This document shows positions 24,122 through 32,801 of a DNA stretch of 63,111 nt, piece by piece (positions within the stretch are counted from its first letter, which is position 1; each line of letters opens with the position of its first letter). This stretch comes from an uncultured Rhodocyclaceae bacterium. Lineage in GTDB: Bacteria; Pseudomonadota; Gammaproteobacteria; Burkholderiales; Rhodocyclaceae. Made by a program: the position numbers and the translations under genes. The notes beneath the pieces were generated by a model. The model was not told the origin of the DNA and did not search any database. It was given only the letters and a program-made list of their open reading frames with translations. The DNA is taken from the NCBI GenBank assembly GCA_934271525.1, contig CAKQRL010000012.1, positions 1 to 63,111 of the forward strand. The letters run 5' to 3'.

Positions 24122-25663
24122 TTAAACTCCTTGTGCTTTGATTTTTTCTGCGCCGTGGTGCAGGCGGTTGAGCGCGTTGATATACGATTTTGCAGAGGCA
24201 ATGATAACGTCCGTATCCGTGCCAGAACCTTGCACAATTTTGCCATTCAAAGCCAAGCGCGTGGTGACATCGCCTTGTGCATCCGAACCCGATGTGATGG
24301 CGTTAATGGAAAATAGCAACAATTTGGCGCCGCTTTGCACAATGGATTCAATGGCTTGGAAAGTGGCATCCACTGGCCCGGCGCGCGTGACTTCCGCGGT
24401 TTTTTCTTCGCCATTGACCAAAAGCGTTACCTTGGCGGTGGATTGTTCGCCTGTTTCCGAGCTGACTTGCATATAAATGAGTTTGTAAAAATCCACTTCG
24501 GGTTCGGTGAGTTCGCCATTGACTAGGGCGTGCAAATCTTCATCAAAAATTTCGGATTTTTTATCTGCCAAATCTTTAAAACGCGCAAAAGCGTTGTTCA
24601 ACGCCGCATCACTTTCTAACTCAATGCCAAGTTCGGCAAGTTTGGTTTTAAACGCATTTCTGCCGGAAAGTTTGCCCAAAACCAATTTGTTTTGGCTCCA
24701 ACCCACATCTTCGGCGCGCATAATTTCATAAGTTTCGCGGCATTTTAAAACGCCATCTTGGTGAATGCCCGATTCATGCGCAAAAGCATTCGCACCCACA
24801 ATGGCTTTGTTCGGCTGCACTGGGTAACCCGTGATTTGTGAAATCAATTTGGAAGAAGGCACAATTTGTTGCGTATCAATGCGTGTATCCACGGGGAAAA
24901 CATCCGCGCGGGTTTTTACCGCCATCACAATTTCTTCCATTGCCGTGTTGCCTGCGCGCTCGCCCAAGCCGTTGATGGTGCATTCCACTTGGCGCGCGCC
25001 CGCCAAAACAGCTTGCAAGGAATTGGCCACCGCCATTCCCAAATCGTTGTGGCAATGCACCGACCAAATCACTTTGTCTGAATTGGGCACGCGTTCAATT
25101 AAGTTTTGAATGAGTGTGGCGTATTGATTAGGCAAGTTATAACCCACAGTGTCTGGCACGTTGATGGTTGTCGCCCCCGCTTTAATCACCGCTTCAAAAA
25201 TGCGGCAGAGAAAATCCAACTCTGAGCGACCGGCATCTTCGGCGGAAAATTCAATGTTGTCGGTGTATTTTTTTGCCCAGCCGATGGCTTTGACTGCTTG
25301 TTCCACCACTTCTTTTGGACTCATCCGCAATTTTTTTTCCATGTGGATGGGGGATGTGGCAATAAACGTGTGGATTCTGCCCGAAGCCGCTGGTGCAATG
25401 GCTTTGCCGGCTTGTTCAATATCGTGCGCTTGGGCGCGGGCAAGTGAGCAAACGGTGGAATCTTTAATCACGCTGGCAATGGAATGAATGGCATCAAAAT
25501 CGCCGGGAGAAGCCGCGGCAAAGCCGGCTTCCATCACATCCACTTTTAATTTTTCCAACTGGCGCGCCACGCGAATTTTTTCTTCTTTGGTCATGGAAGC
25601 GCCGGGGCTTTGTTCGCCATCGCGCAAAGTGGTATCAAAAATAAAAAGATGTTCTTTTGCCAT
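24122..25663 (-). CDS. leuA: 2-isopropylmalate synthase
   Basis: 513-residue enzyme condensing acetyl-CoA with 2-ketoisovalerate, the first committed step of leucine synthesis. The N-terminal TIM barrel shows FDTTLRDGEQSPG, VHCHNDLGMAVANS (metal ligands HxH) and NGLGERAGN. A linker and the C-terminal LeuA dimer/regulatory domain follow, ending in the GTDTDVIIASAKSYINALN region. Length is typical. It indicates that the organism makes leucine. A single right arm of the palindromic element lies 32 nt upstream of its start. Confidence 0.96.
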   Translation of the reverse strand: MAKEHLFIFDTTLRDGEQSPGASMTKEEKIRVARQLEKLKVDVMEAGFAAASPGDFDAIHSIASVIKDSTVCSLARAQAHDIEQAGKAIAPAASGRIHTFIATSPIHMEKKLRMSPKEVVEQAVKAIGWAKKYTDNIEFSAEDAGRSELDFLCRIFEAVIKAGATTINVPDTVGYNLPNQYATLIQNLIERVPNSDKVIWSVHCHNDLGMAVANSLQAVLAGARQVECTINGLGERAGNTAMEEIVMAVKTRADVFPVDTRIDTQQIVPSSKLISQITGYPVQPNKAIVGANAFAHESGIHQDGVLKCRETYEIMRAEDVGWSQNKLVLGKLSGRNAFKTKLAELGIELESDAALNNAFARFKDLADKKSEIFDEDLHALVNGELTEPEVDFYKLIYMQVSSETGEQSTAKVTLLVNGEEKTAEVTRAGPVDATFQAIESIVQSGAKLLLFSINAITSGSDAQGDVTTRLALNGKIVQGSGTDTDVIIASAKSYINALNRLHHGAEKIKAQGV

Positions 25664-25694
25664 TTTTTACTCCAATTTTTGAAAATTTTTTTGA

Positions 25695-25705
25695 GTTTAC
25701 CGTGG
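25695..25705 (+). repeat. CCACGG element, solitary right arm
   Basis: GTTTACCGTGG followed by AAAAA, preceded by TTTTTGAAAATTTTTTTGA. No left arm is seen. It lies between pssA (downstream) and the leuA start. Confidence 0.8.
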
Positions 25706-25755
25706 AAAAACGCATTATTTTTCTTAAAAAAAACAATAGGTTTTATTAAAAAAAG

Positions 25756-26526
25756 CTATTGCCTTTTGCCGCGTTGTTTTTTGCAAAAACACCACAACCA
25801 GTAAAGATAACCCGATGCGGCATAACACATAAAAAAAGCAAAAAGTGCAATTTCAGGGCTCAATGAGACCAGTGCAAAAACCAATGCAAACAACACAATG
25901 CAAAAAAATGGCACGCTTTTTTTAAGATTGATGGTTTTAAAACTGTAAAAATAAACGTTGCTAATCATAGAAAGACCAGCAACAAAAGTGATGAACCACG
26001 CAAACAATTTGCCATCGGTTAAAAAAGATTCTGATCCTGCAAAAACCCAAACTGTGCCCGCAACCAAAGCGGCGGCAGCCGGAGAAGGCAAACCTTGAAA
26101 AAAACGTTTATCAATTAAACCAATGGTGGTGTTAAAGCGCGCCAAGCGCAGTGCCGCCGCCGCGCAATAAATAAAAGCGGCAACCCAGCCCATTCTGCCC
26201 AAATCAGACAATGCCCATTCATAAATCACCAAAGCGGGCGCAACGCCAAAACTGACCATATCCGCAAGAGAATCGTATTCCGCCCCAAATGCCGATTGTG
26301 TGTGTGTTAAACGCGCTACTCTGCCATCCAAACCGTCAAAAATCATCGCCACAAAAATTGCCATTGCTGCCACTTCAAAACGTGTTTCCATGGCTTGCAC
26401 AATGGCGTAAAAACCTGCAAAAAGGGCGGCGGTGGTAAATAAATTGGGCAAAACGTAAATGCCGCGGCGTTTTAATTCGGGCTTGAATAAAGTTTTGCGC
26501 GGCGGGCGCGGAGAAAAATCAGGCAT
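25756..26526 (-). CDS. pssA: CDP-diacylglycerol-serine O-phosphatidyltransferase
   Basis: 256-residue membrane enzyme making phosphatidylserine, the precursor of phosphatidylethanolamine. The CDP-alcohol phosphotransferase motif is present as DGLDGRVAR, then EYDSLADMVSFG (about residues 63-92), with several hydrophobic segments after it. It is the integral-membrane PssA type, not the E. coli soluble type. It shares one base with the end of the upstream esterase gene, so these are coupled. Confidence 0.92.
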   Translation of the reverse strand: MPDFSPRPPRKTLFKPELKRRGIYVLPNLFTTAALFAGFYAIVQAMETRFEVAAMAIFVAMIFDGLDGRVARLTHTQSAFGAEYDSLADMVSFGVAPALVIYEWALSDLGRMGWVAAFIYCAAAALRLARFNTTIGLIDKRFFQGLPSPAAAALVAGTVWVFAGSESFLTDGKLFAWFITFVAGLSMISNVYFYSFKTINLKKSVPFFCIVLFALVFALVSLSPEIALFAFFMCYAASGYLYWLWCFCKKQRGKRQ

Positions 26527-27704
26527 TATTTTTTACCTTGCAGGCGGTGCACCATTTTGTGCAGGGTTTTCAGTTGCGGGGCATTTTTGGCGACAAAATC
26601 TTTGGTTGTGTAACCCCACCAATCCCAACAGGCATAAGGGTTTAAGATGGTGTTGTTGGTGATAGGCGAATAACCCAAGCGTTCACTCACTTGCGGAAAA
26701 AGCACGATTGTGCGGTTGTTGGCCGCCCATTGCAAAAAACCACTTTGGCGAATAAAGGCATCGCCCACCAATTCTGCATTTTGCTTGCAACCGTGCAAAG
26801 CCAGCATCAAGCGGCAGTTTTCTTTTTCGCAAGTTTGGGGGATATAAACATAACCGCGCTCTGCCATACTAATTGCTGCGGGTTTGTCGGGCGTAAAATC
26901 GCCTTGGTTAAAGGAATAAAGTGTGCCGATGTTAGGTTGTTCAGGGTTGGCTTCGGCATTTTGTATGTTGCCGTAAATATGCTGAAAAATGTTTTTTGCC
27001 GTATCAAACGTGCCGCAGTGGTTCACATAAGGCGGCAGTTGCGCACGCTCGCACGCATTTTTGCTTGCGGCATAGGGTGAAATAAAAGCGTGCGCGGCAG
27101 ATTTGTGGCGGTCAAACAAATATTGCCCTTTGGGCAAATGCGCACGGTAAAAATCCATTAAGGCGGCGATAACCGAAAAATAAACCGTATCATCCAACTT
27201 GGAGCCAAAAACATAAACGCGGTGTTTTTTCAAAGCGGCGGGATTATCAATTAAACCCAAATGCGCAAAATAATTGAGATTTTCATTTTGGCGTTTAACA
27301 TCTGGCGCAGGTGCCAAAGCGTTTGCTTTCATGCAGTTGTGCGCCACCCGAACCAGAGAACCTTCCGCGCAATAAAAAGGCCCGCCAGCCACAATGCCCG
27401 CGCCGACCACTTCGCTGGAAAATGCCATTTGGTATTGCACCGCCATATACGCACCCGAAGACAAACCCGCCACGGAAACCGAATGGGCGTTTAATGACGG
27501 CAAGTTTTTTAAATGCGCAATATCGGCAAAAGCTGGCGGGGTAAATTTTTTTGCGGAATTTTCGGAATCAGCGGCATAAACTGTGGAAAAACTAAAAAAA
27601 GGCAAAATCAGCAACAAAAAAACGGCGATTTTCCACGGTAAACCCAAAATTTTTTTCAAGTTGACCGTGGAAAATGACGACTTTTTGTGATTTTTAAAGC
27701 ACAT
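26526..27704 (-). CDS. secreted short-chain-length PHA depolymerase-like esterase
   Basis: 392 residues. The alpha/beta hydrolase nucleophile is in VAGLSSGAYM, with LALHGCKQN (oxyanion region) and the C-terminal NPYACWDWWGYT block typical of type 2 extracellular PHB depolymerases. A signal peptide core (IAVFLLLILPFF, then VYAAD) lies at residues 31-45. The n-region before it, residues 11-28 (S-T-V-N-L-K-K-I-L-G-L-P-W-K), is translated from a complete CCACGG element. The start is ATG 27704, overlapping the hslU end by 11 nt; a start inside the repeat (for example TTG) cannot be excluded. The real substrate is unknown. Confidence 0.83.
   Translation of the reverse strand: MCFKNHKKSSFSTVNLKKILGLPWKIAVFLLLILPFFSFSTVYAADSENSAKKFTPPAFADIAHLKNLPSLNAHSVSVAGLSSGAYMAVQYQMAFSSEVVGAGIVAGGPFYCAEGSLVRVAHNCMKANALAPAPDVKRQNENLNYFAHLGLIDNPAALKKHRVYVFGSKLDDTVYFSVIAALMDFYRAHLPKGQYLFDRHKSAAHAFISPYAASKNACERAQLPPYVNHCGTFDTAKNIFQHIYGNIQNAEANPEQPNIGTLYSFNQGDFTPDKPAAISMAERGYVYIPQTCEKENCRLMLALHGCKQNAELVGDAFIRQSGFLQWAANNRTIVLFPQVSERLGYSPITNNTILNPYACWDWWGYTTKDFVAKNAPQLKTLHKMVHRLQGKK
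27633..27670. repeat. CCACGG palindromic element, short copy (38 nt), inside coding sequence
   Basis: Arms CCACGGTAAAC (27633-27643) and GTTGACCGTGG (27660-27670) are 11 nt closer together than in the standard form. The element lies in the 5' coding part of the esterase gene and remains in frame. Confidence 0.9.
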
Positions 27705-29010
27705 AGCGTGTTAAATCCTCATTGATTGAAAGCTCACCCAAACGCTCATTCACAAAATCTGCTGTGATGTCAATGGTGCCCAAATCTTTTTGGCCAGCGG
27801 CAAAAGAGATGTCTTCTAATAGTTTTTCCATCACGGTGTAAAGCCGCCGTGCGCCGATATTTTCCGTTTTTTCATTGACCATCCACGCAATTTCCGCCAA
27901 GCGTTTGATGCCATCTTCTTGGAAATTTAAGATGACGTTTTCGGTTTCTAATAACGCTTGGTATTGCCGGGTTAAGCACGCATCCGTTTGCGTCAAAATG
28001 CGTTCAAAGTCGTGAGCGCAAAGCGAATCCAACTCCACGCGAATGGGAAAACGCCCTTGCAATTCCGGCACCAAATCCGAAGGTTTGGAAAGATGAAAAG
28101 CCCCTGACGCAATAAACAAAATATGGTCGGTTTTCACCATTCCGTATTTGGTGGAAACGGTGGTGCCTTCCACCAGCGGCAACAAATCGCGCTGCACGCC
28201 TTGGCGCGAAATATCCGCTTGGTGTTCGGATTTTCCGGCAATTTTGTCAATTTCGTCCAAAAACACAATGCCGTGTTGTTCCACCGCTTCCAAGGCGTTG
28301 GCTTTGACTTCTTCATCATTGACCATTTTTGCCGCTTCTTCATCCACCAAAAGGCGCAAGGCTTCTTTGATTTTTAATTTGCGTTTGTGCTTTTTGCCTT
28401 TGGGAAAGTTTTGGAACATTTCTTGAATTTGTTGGGTTAAATCTTCCATGCCGGGTGGCGCCAAAATTTCGGCTTGCACGCTTGGGGCAGCAAGTTCCAC
28501 TTCAATTTCTTTGTCATCCAAAAGCCCTTCGCGCAATTTTTTGCGGAATTTTTGCCGCGTTTGGCTATCGTCTTCCATATTAGAAATCGCGTGCGGTGCG
28601 GCGGGCAACAAAACATCCAAAATTTTTTCTTCTGCCGCATCTTCGGCAAGCGAGCGTAATTTTTCGCGGGCTTCAAGCCTGCCTTTTTTTACCGCAATTT
28701 CAACCAAATCGCGAATAATGGTATCCACATCCCTGCCCACATAACCAACTTCGGTAAATTTGGTGGCTTCCACTTTAATAAAAGGCGCATTGGCCAATTT
28801 GGCAAGGCGGCGCGCAATTTCGGTTTTGCCCACGCCTGTTGGCCCAATCATCAAAATATTTTTGGGCGTGATTTCTGTTCTCAAAGGTTCTGCAACTTGT
28901 GCTCTGCGCCAACGGTTGCGCAAAGCAATAGCAACCGCGCGTTTGGCGCGCGTTTGCCCAACAATGTGTTTGTCTAATTCGCTGACAATTTCTTGAGGAG
29001 TCATCATCAT
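27694..29010 (-). CDS. hslU: ATP-dependent protease ATPase subunit HslU
   Basis: 438-residue AAA+ unfoldase that feeds HslV. Walker A GPTGVGKTE at about residues 55-63, the GYVGRDV pore motif, Walker B IVFLDEIDK and the sensor region are all visible. The N-terminus IVSELDKHIVGQ and the C-terminal ...LTRYVL (used to open HslV) are intact. Three ATG codons in tandem start it; I use the first. hslV lies 41 nt upstream on the same strand with a half element in the gap. Confidence 0.96.
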   Translation of the reverse strand: MMMTPQEIVSELDKHIVGQTRAKRAVAIALRNRWRRAQVAEPLRTEITPKNILMIGPTGVGKTEIARRLAKLANAPFIKVEATKFTEVGYVGRDVDTIIRDLVEIAVKKGRLEAREKLRSLAEDAAEEKILDVLLPAAPHAISNMEDDSQTRQKFRKKLREGLLDDKEIEVELAAPSVQAEILAPPGMEDLTQQIQEMFQNFPKGKKHKRKLKIKEALRLLVDEEAAKMVNDEEVKANALEAVEQHGIVFLDEIDKIAGKSEHQADISRQGVQRDLLPLVEGTTVSTKYGMVKTDHILFIASGAFHLSKPSDLVPELQGRFPIRVELDSLCAHDFERILTQTDACLTRQYQALLETENVILNFQEDGIKRLAEIAWMVNEKTENIGARRLYTVMEKLLEDISFAAGQKDLGTIDITADFVNERLGELSINEDLTRYVL

Positions 29011-29022
29011 TTTGTTGTTTTT

Positions 29023-29033
29023 CCACGGTCAAC
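29023..29033 (+). repeat. CCACGG element, solitary left arm
   Basis: TTTTCCACGGTCAAC in the hslV-hslU gap. A decayed partner (TTTACGG) may follow at about 29049-29055. It sits immediately before the hslU start codon on the transcribed strand. Confidence 0.75.
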
Positions 29034-29051
29034 TAAAAAAATTTTGAAAAT

Positions 29052-29588
29052 TTACGGCAAGTTTTCAATGCAAAAATTACCGTTGGTGTAAATGCAAAGT
29101 TCTGCGGCAATGCCAAGCGCTTTTTCTACAATTTCTTTGGGCGGCAAATCGGTGTTGTCCAACAATGCGCGTGCCGCACTTTGGGCATAAGCCCCGCCCG
29201 AGCCAATGGCAACAATGCCGTGTTCGGGTTCCAAAACATCGCCATTGCCGGTGATAATCAAAGAATGATTTTCATCGCACACGGCAAGCATAGCTTCCAA
29301 ACGGCGCAAGGCGCGGTCGGTGCGCCAGTCTTTGGCAAGTTCCACGGCCGAGCGCATCAAATGCCCTTGGTATTTTTCTAGTTTTTCTTCAAAGCGTTCA
29401 AAAAGCGTAAAAGCATCCGCCGTGCCGCCTGCAAAGCCGGCAATAATGCGGTTTTTGTAAATGCGGCGCACTTTTTTTGCCGTGGCTTTAATCACAATGT
29501 TGCCTAATGTAACTTGCCCATCGCCGCCTAATGCAACCACATTGCCGCGGCGCACGCTTAAAATGGTTGTGCCTTTGTATTGTTCCAT
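29052..29588 (-). CDS. hslV: ATP-dependent protease subunit HslV
   Basis: 178-residue proteasome-beta-like peptidase forming the HslUV complex. The start at MEQYKGTTILSVRRG matches betaproteobacterial HslV; processing before TTILS would expose the catalytic Thr. GFAGGTADAFTLFE and GSGGAYAQSAARAL are family signatures. The open frame extends further upstream into the STAS gene but without similarity. It follows the STAS gene by 7 nt. Confidence 0.95.
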   Translation of the reverse strand: MEQYKGTTILSVRRGNVVALGGDGQVTLGNIVIKATAKKVRRIYKNRIIAGFAGGTADAFTLFERFEEKLEKYQGHLMRSAVELAKDWRTDRALRRLEAMLAVCDENHSLIITGNGDVLEPEHGIVAIGSGGAYAQSAARALLDNTDLPPKEIVEKALGIAAELCIYTNGNFCIENLP

Positions 29589-29595
29589 TTGTTTT

Positions 29596-30759
29596 TTATT
29601 CCGAGCGTTCAATGATGGTGGCAAATTGCGGAATGCCCACAATGCGGAAAAGTTCATTCACAAAGGCATTGGGGTATAAAATCACAATTTTTTTGCCCAT
29701 TGGCTGAAAACCGATTAGCCGATTTAACAAAATACCAGCGGAGAAAAAATCCACGCGGCGCACCATCGTAAAATCAAGCGTTGTTTGAAAATTGTGGTCG
29801 ACCACATCTTGCAAATCGTCAAAGGTTTCCCCCAACAAATCGCCGCGGTAGTGCACGGTGTCGCTCAAATTTTGGTTTTCTTCGTCTTCTTCACCTTCTT
29901 CGCCTTCTGATTCGGCTGGAATGGCGTTGGGGTCAATTTCCACTGCCGATTCGCCTTCTTGCAAAGCGGAATCTTCCCAAGATGGCGGCGATTGTTCAAA
30001 GGTCATTGCATAATCAACGGCGCGGTCTTCAAAAACATTTTTGGGCCCCACGCGTTGCAACAATTCCAAAACAAACCGCCACGTGTTTTCATTTTCGGGT
30101 TTGCCAACCATCAAGCGCAAACTTTGCCGTTTTAAATAAGAGCGTGTGTTTCTAACCACCACAGGCGCTTTTAAGCGGCGCGCGGCAATTAAAAGATCCG
30201 CCAAAAAACCAGCGGAATAATCATCGCAGCTGGTCATTTTGGTGAAATCCAAAATGGCACCTTGACCTTTTTTAACGCGGTCGGTTAAAAAAGCAAGCGC
30301 GCCCACTTGTTCTTGGGTTAAATCGCCTTGCAAGGTAACAATTTCATCGTCACCACCGCCAATAACCGAATCATCCACCGATGCGCCGGACAAATCACGC
30401 CAAGCGGGCGGCGAGGTTTCGTGGTGCCGCGCAAAATCCATGGCATACGTATCAAAAGAAGTTTTGTCGCCTTCAACTTGCAATAAATCCAGCATCAACA
30501 ACCAATAGCGCAAGTTGATTTTGGTGGGCGCTTCATACAAATTGGCTTCCAACAAGGTGCGCGTGGTGGTGAAGTCGCCATTGGCAAAGAGCATCACAAT
30601 TTGGTCAATGGCGGCGCTATCTTGGTTGGTTTGAACAATAATGTCCGATGCATCTTCTTCGGCTTTTTTTGCCGCAGGTGCCGCTGGCGCCGCTGGTTTT
30701 CTTGCCGCGGGGCGTGGCTTTTCTTCTTTTTTACTACCAAAAAGGGACGACAAAACCAT
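29596..30759 (-). CDS. tandem STAS-domain protein upstream of hslVU
   Basis: 387 residues. An N-terminal basic and Ala/Pro-rich stretch (about 1-40) is followed by a first helical and STAS-like part (QGAILDFTKMTSCDDYSAG, about 170-190) and a second STAS part (TTLDFTMVRRVDFFSAG, about 325-345). The two are separated by an acidic linker of Glu/Asp/Gly. Both contain the loop with Asp and Ser/Phe-Ser-Ala-Gly typical of anti-sigma-antagonist folds. I know proteins of this type beside hslV in Burkholderiales, but not a function. Confidence 0.72.
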   Translation of the reverse strand: MVLSSLFGSKKEEKPRPAARKPAAPAAPAAKKAEEDASDIIVQTNQDSAAIDQIVMLFANGDFTTTRTLLEANLYEAPTKINLRYWLLMLDLLQVEGDKTSFDTYAMDFARHHETSPPAWRDLSGASVDDSVIGGGDDEIVTLQGDLTQEQVGALAFLTDRVKKGQGAILDFTKMTSCDDYSAGFLADLLIAARRLKAPVVVRNTRSYLKRQSLRLMVGKPENENTWRFVLELLQRVGPKNVFEDRAVDYAMTFEQSPPSWEDSALQEGESAVEIDPNAIPAESEGEEGEEDEENQNLSDTVHYRGDLLGETFDDLQDVVDHNFQTTLDFTMVRRVDFFSAGILLNRLIGFQPMGKKIVILYPNAFVNELFRIVGIPQFATIIERSE

Positions 30760-30813
30760 AAGGATTCTCCGTTGTTTTCCGCACTGCCAAAAAACAAGAA
30801 TTTTAATGATTTT

Positions 30814-30862
30814 CCACGGTCAACGGCGAGGTTTTTTGAAAAAAATTTGGCGTTGACCGTGG
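30814..30862. repeat. CCACGG palindromic element, full copy (49 nt)
   Basis: Arms CCACGGTCAAC (30814-30824) and GTTGACCGTGG (30852-30862) are fully complementary. It lies between ilvA (ends at 30867 on the - strand) and the STAS gene start. Confidence 0.93.
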
Positions 30863-30866
30863 ATTT

Positions 30867-32381
30867 TTATCTTAAAAAAAGCTGATAAGCCGGGTGTTCG
30901 CTTTCTTCGGAATAAACATAACCCACGCGGGATAAAAATAAAGCAAAACGTTCATTGTCTTTTTGCGGCACTTGAATGCCCACCAAAACCCGTGCGTAAT
31001 CCGAGCCGTGGTTGCGGTAGTGAAAAAGAGAGATGTTCCAATCATCGCTCATTTCATTTAAAAAATGCATCAAAGCGCCCGGGCGCTCGGGAAATTCAAA
31101 GCGGAATAATCGTTCATTAAAATTTTGCAATTGCAACACATGCCCGCCAACCATATAACGAATGTGGTTTTTGCTCATTTCATCATCACTCAAATCAATG
31201 GCTTGAAAACCGTTCGCTTGTAATTCTTCCAACAATTTTTTGGAAGAATTGCGGTCTTCAACCTGCACGCCCACAAAAACGTGCGCTTTTTGGGGATTGT
31301 GGTAACGGTAATTAAATTCGGTGATGTTGCGCTGTCCAATCATTTTTACAAAATGTTTGTAAGCACCCGGTTTTTCAGGCAAGGTCACCGCAAAAACCGC
31401 TTCGCGCTGTTCGCCCATTTCCGCGCGTTCGGCAACAAAACGCAGGCGGTCAAAATTCATATTGGCGCCAGAAGTGACAGCCACCAAATTTTGATTTTTC
31501 AAGTGATTTTGCCGTGCGTATTCTTTTGCGCCTGCCAACGCCAATGCGCCCGAAGGTTCCAAAATGGTGCGTGTGTCTTCAAAAACGTCTTTAATGGCGG
31601 CGCAAACGGCATCTGTTGAAACGCGCACCACGCCATCCACATATTGTTGGGCAATTTTAAAAGTCTCTTTGCCAATTTGCTTGACCGCCGTGCCGTCTGC
31701 AAACAAACCAATTTGCGACAAATGCACGCGCTCTTTTTTTTCCAAAGATTGATAAAGCGCATCGGCATCAAAAGTTTCAACGCCATAAATTTTAATTTGC
31801 GGCGCAATGGCTTTAACATACGCCAACACGCCAGCCAACAATCCGCCGCCGCCAACACTAACAAAAATGGCATTCAATGCGCCATTGCGGCGCGAAAATT
31901 GCCGCAAAATTTCCATGCCAATGGTGCCTTGGCCAGCGATGACATCGGGGTCGTCAAAAGGATGAATAAAGGTTAAACCTTGTTTTTGAGCCAAAGAAAG
32001 CGCATAAGAACAGGCTTCATCAAAAGAATCGCCTTGCAAAACCACGTCAGCGCCCAAACGTTTGACCGCATTGATTTTGATTGCGGGCGTGGTTTGTGGC
32101 ATCACAATCACCGCGCGCGCTTGAAATTGTTTTGCCGAATACGCCACACCTTGGGCGTGATTGCCGGCCGATGCGCAAATTACGCCGCGCTCCAATTGGG
32201 CTGCCGACAAATGCGCAATTTTGTTGTAAGCGCCGCGCAATTTAAATGAAAAAACCGGCTGCATATCTTCGCGCTTCAACCAAAAGTGGTTTTCTAAGCG
32301 TGCGGATAAGTTTTTTGCCATTTCCAATGGCGTTTCTTGGCACACGTCATAAATTGGCGCGTTTAAAATTCGTTTGAGCAT
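30867..32381 (-). CDS. ilvA: threonine ammonia-lyase, biosynthetic
   Basis: 504-residue PLP enzyme converting threonine to 2-oxobutyrate for isoleucine synthesis. The PLP Lys lies in FSFKLRGAYNK (about residue 50), and SVGGGGLLAG binds the phosphate. Two C-terminal ACT-like regulatory domains (LPEKPGAYKHF and FPERPGALMHF) give the long, isoleucine-inhibited form. Length matches E. coli IlvA (514). Confidence 0.95.
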   Translation of the reverse strand: MLKRILNAPIYDVCQETPLEMAKNLSARLENHFWLKREDMQPVFSFKLRGAYNKIAHLSAAQLERGVICASAGNHAQGVAYSAKQFQARAVIVMPQTTPAIKINAVKRLGADVVLQGDSFDEACSYALSLAQKQGLTFIHPFDDPDVIAGQGTIGMEILRQFSRRNGALNAIFVSVGGGGLLAGVLAYVKAIAPQIKIYGVETFDADALYQSLEKKERVHLSQIGLFADGTAVKQIGKETFKIAQQYVDGVVRVSTDAVCAAIKDVFEDTRTILEPSGALALAGAKEYARQNHLKNQNLVAVTSGANMNFDRLRFVAERAEMGEQREAVFAVTLPEKPGAYKHFVKMIGQRNITEFNYRYHNPQKAHVFVGVQVEDRNSSKKLLEELQANGFQAIDLSDDEMSKNHIRYMVGGHVLQLQNFNERLFRFEFPERPGALMHFLNEMSDDWNISLFHYRNHGSDYARVLVGIQVPQKDNERFALFLSRVGYVYSEESEHPAYQLFLR

Positions 32382-32420
32382 TGTTTGGGAATAAGAAAAA
32401 AAGGCGATATTTTACGTTTT

Positions 32421-32469
32421 CCACGGTAAACAACCTATTTTTTTGAAAATTTTTTGCGGTTTACCGTGG
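32421..32469. repeat. CCACGG palindromic element, full copy (49 nt)
   Basis: Arms CCACGGTAAAC (32421-32431) and GTTTACCGTGG (32459-32469) are fully complementary, flanked by TTTT and AAAA. It lies between gdx and ilvA, both on the - strand. Confidence 0.93.
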
Positions 32470-32484
32470 AAAATCGCCGTTTTT

Positions 32485-32799
32485 TTAATGCGTATTTTTT
32501 AAAATGATTAAACCGCTCACAATCAAAAGCACGGCAAACACACGCCAAAAATCAGCGGATTCGGCAAATAAAATCAGACCAGCGATAAATGCACCGAGTG
32601 CGCCAATGCCCGTCCAAATGATGTAAGCCGTGCCAAGCGGCAGCGTTTTCATTGCAAGCGACAAAAATAAAACGCTCAATATCATACCGATTAGCGTAAT
32701 TATTGACGGCATTAAAACCGAAAATCCGTTGGAATATTTCATCGCAACTGCCCACACAACTTCAAACAAACCAGCGATGAATAAATAAATCCATTGCAT
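32485..32799 (-). CDS. gdx: SMR family guanidinium exporter (Gdx/SugE)
   Basis: 104 residues with four membrane helices. Glu13 in LFEVVWAVAMKYSNGF is the essential carboxylate of small multidrug resistance proteins, and the KYSNGF continuation together with GTAYIIWTGIGA marks the Gdx/SugE subgroup, which exports guanidinium. No guanidine riboswitch is recognisable upstream. It starts 2 nt after ppk on the same strand, so the two are one transcript. Confidence 0.9.
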   Translation of the reverse strand: MQWIYLFIAGLFEVVWAVAMKYSNGFSVLMPSIITLIGMILSVLFLSLAMKTLPLGTAYIIWTGIGALGAFIAGLILFAESADFWRVFAVLLIVSGLIILKNTH

Positions 32800-32801
32800 T
32801 T

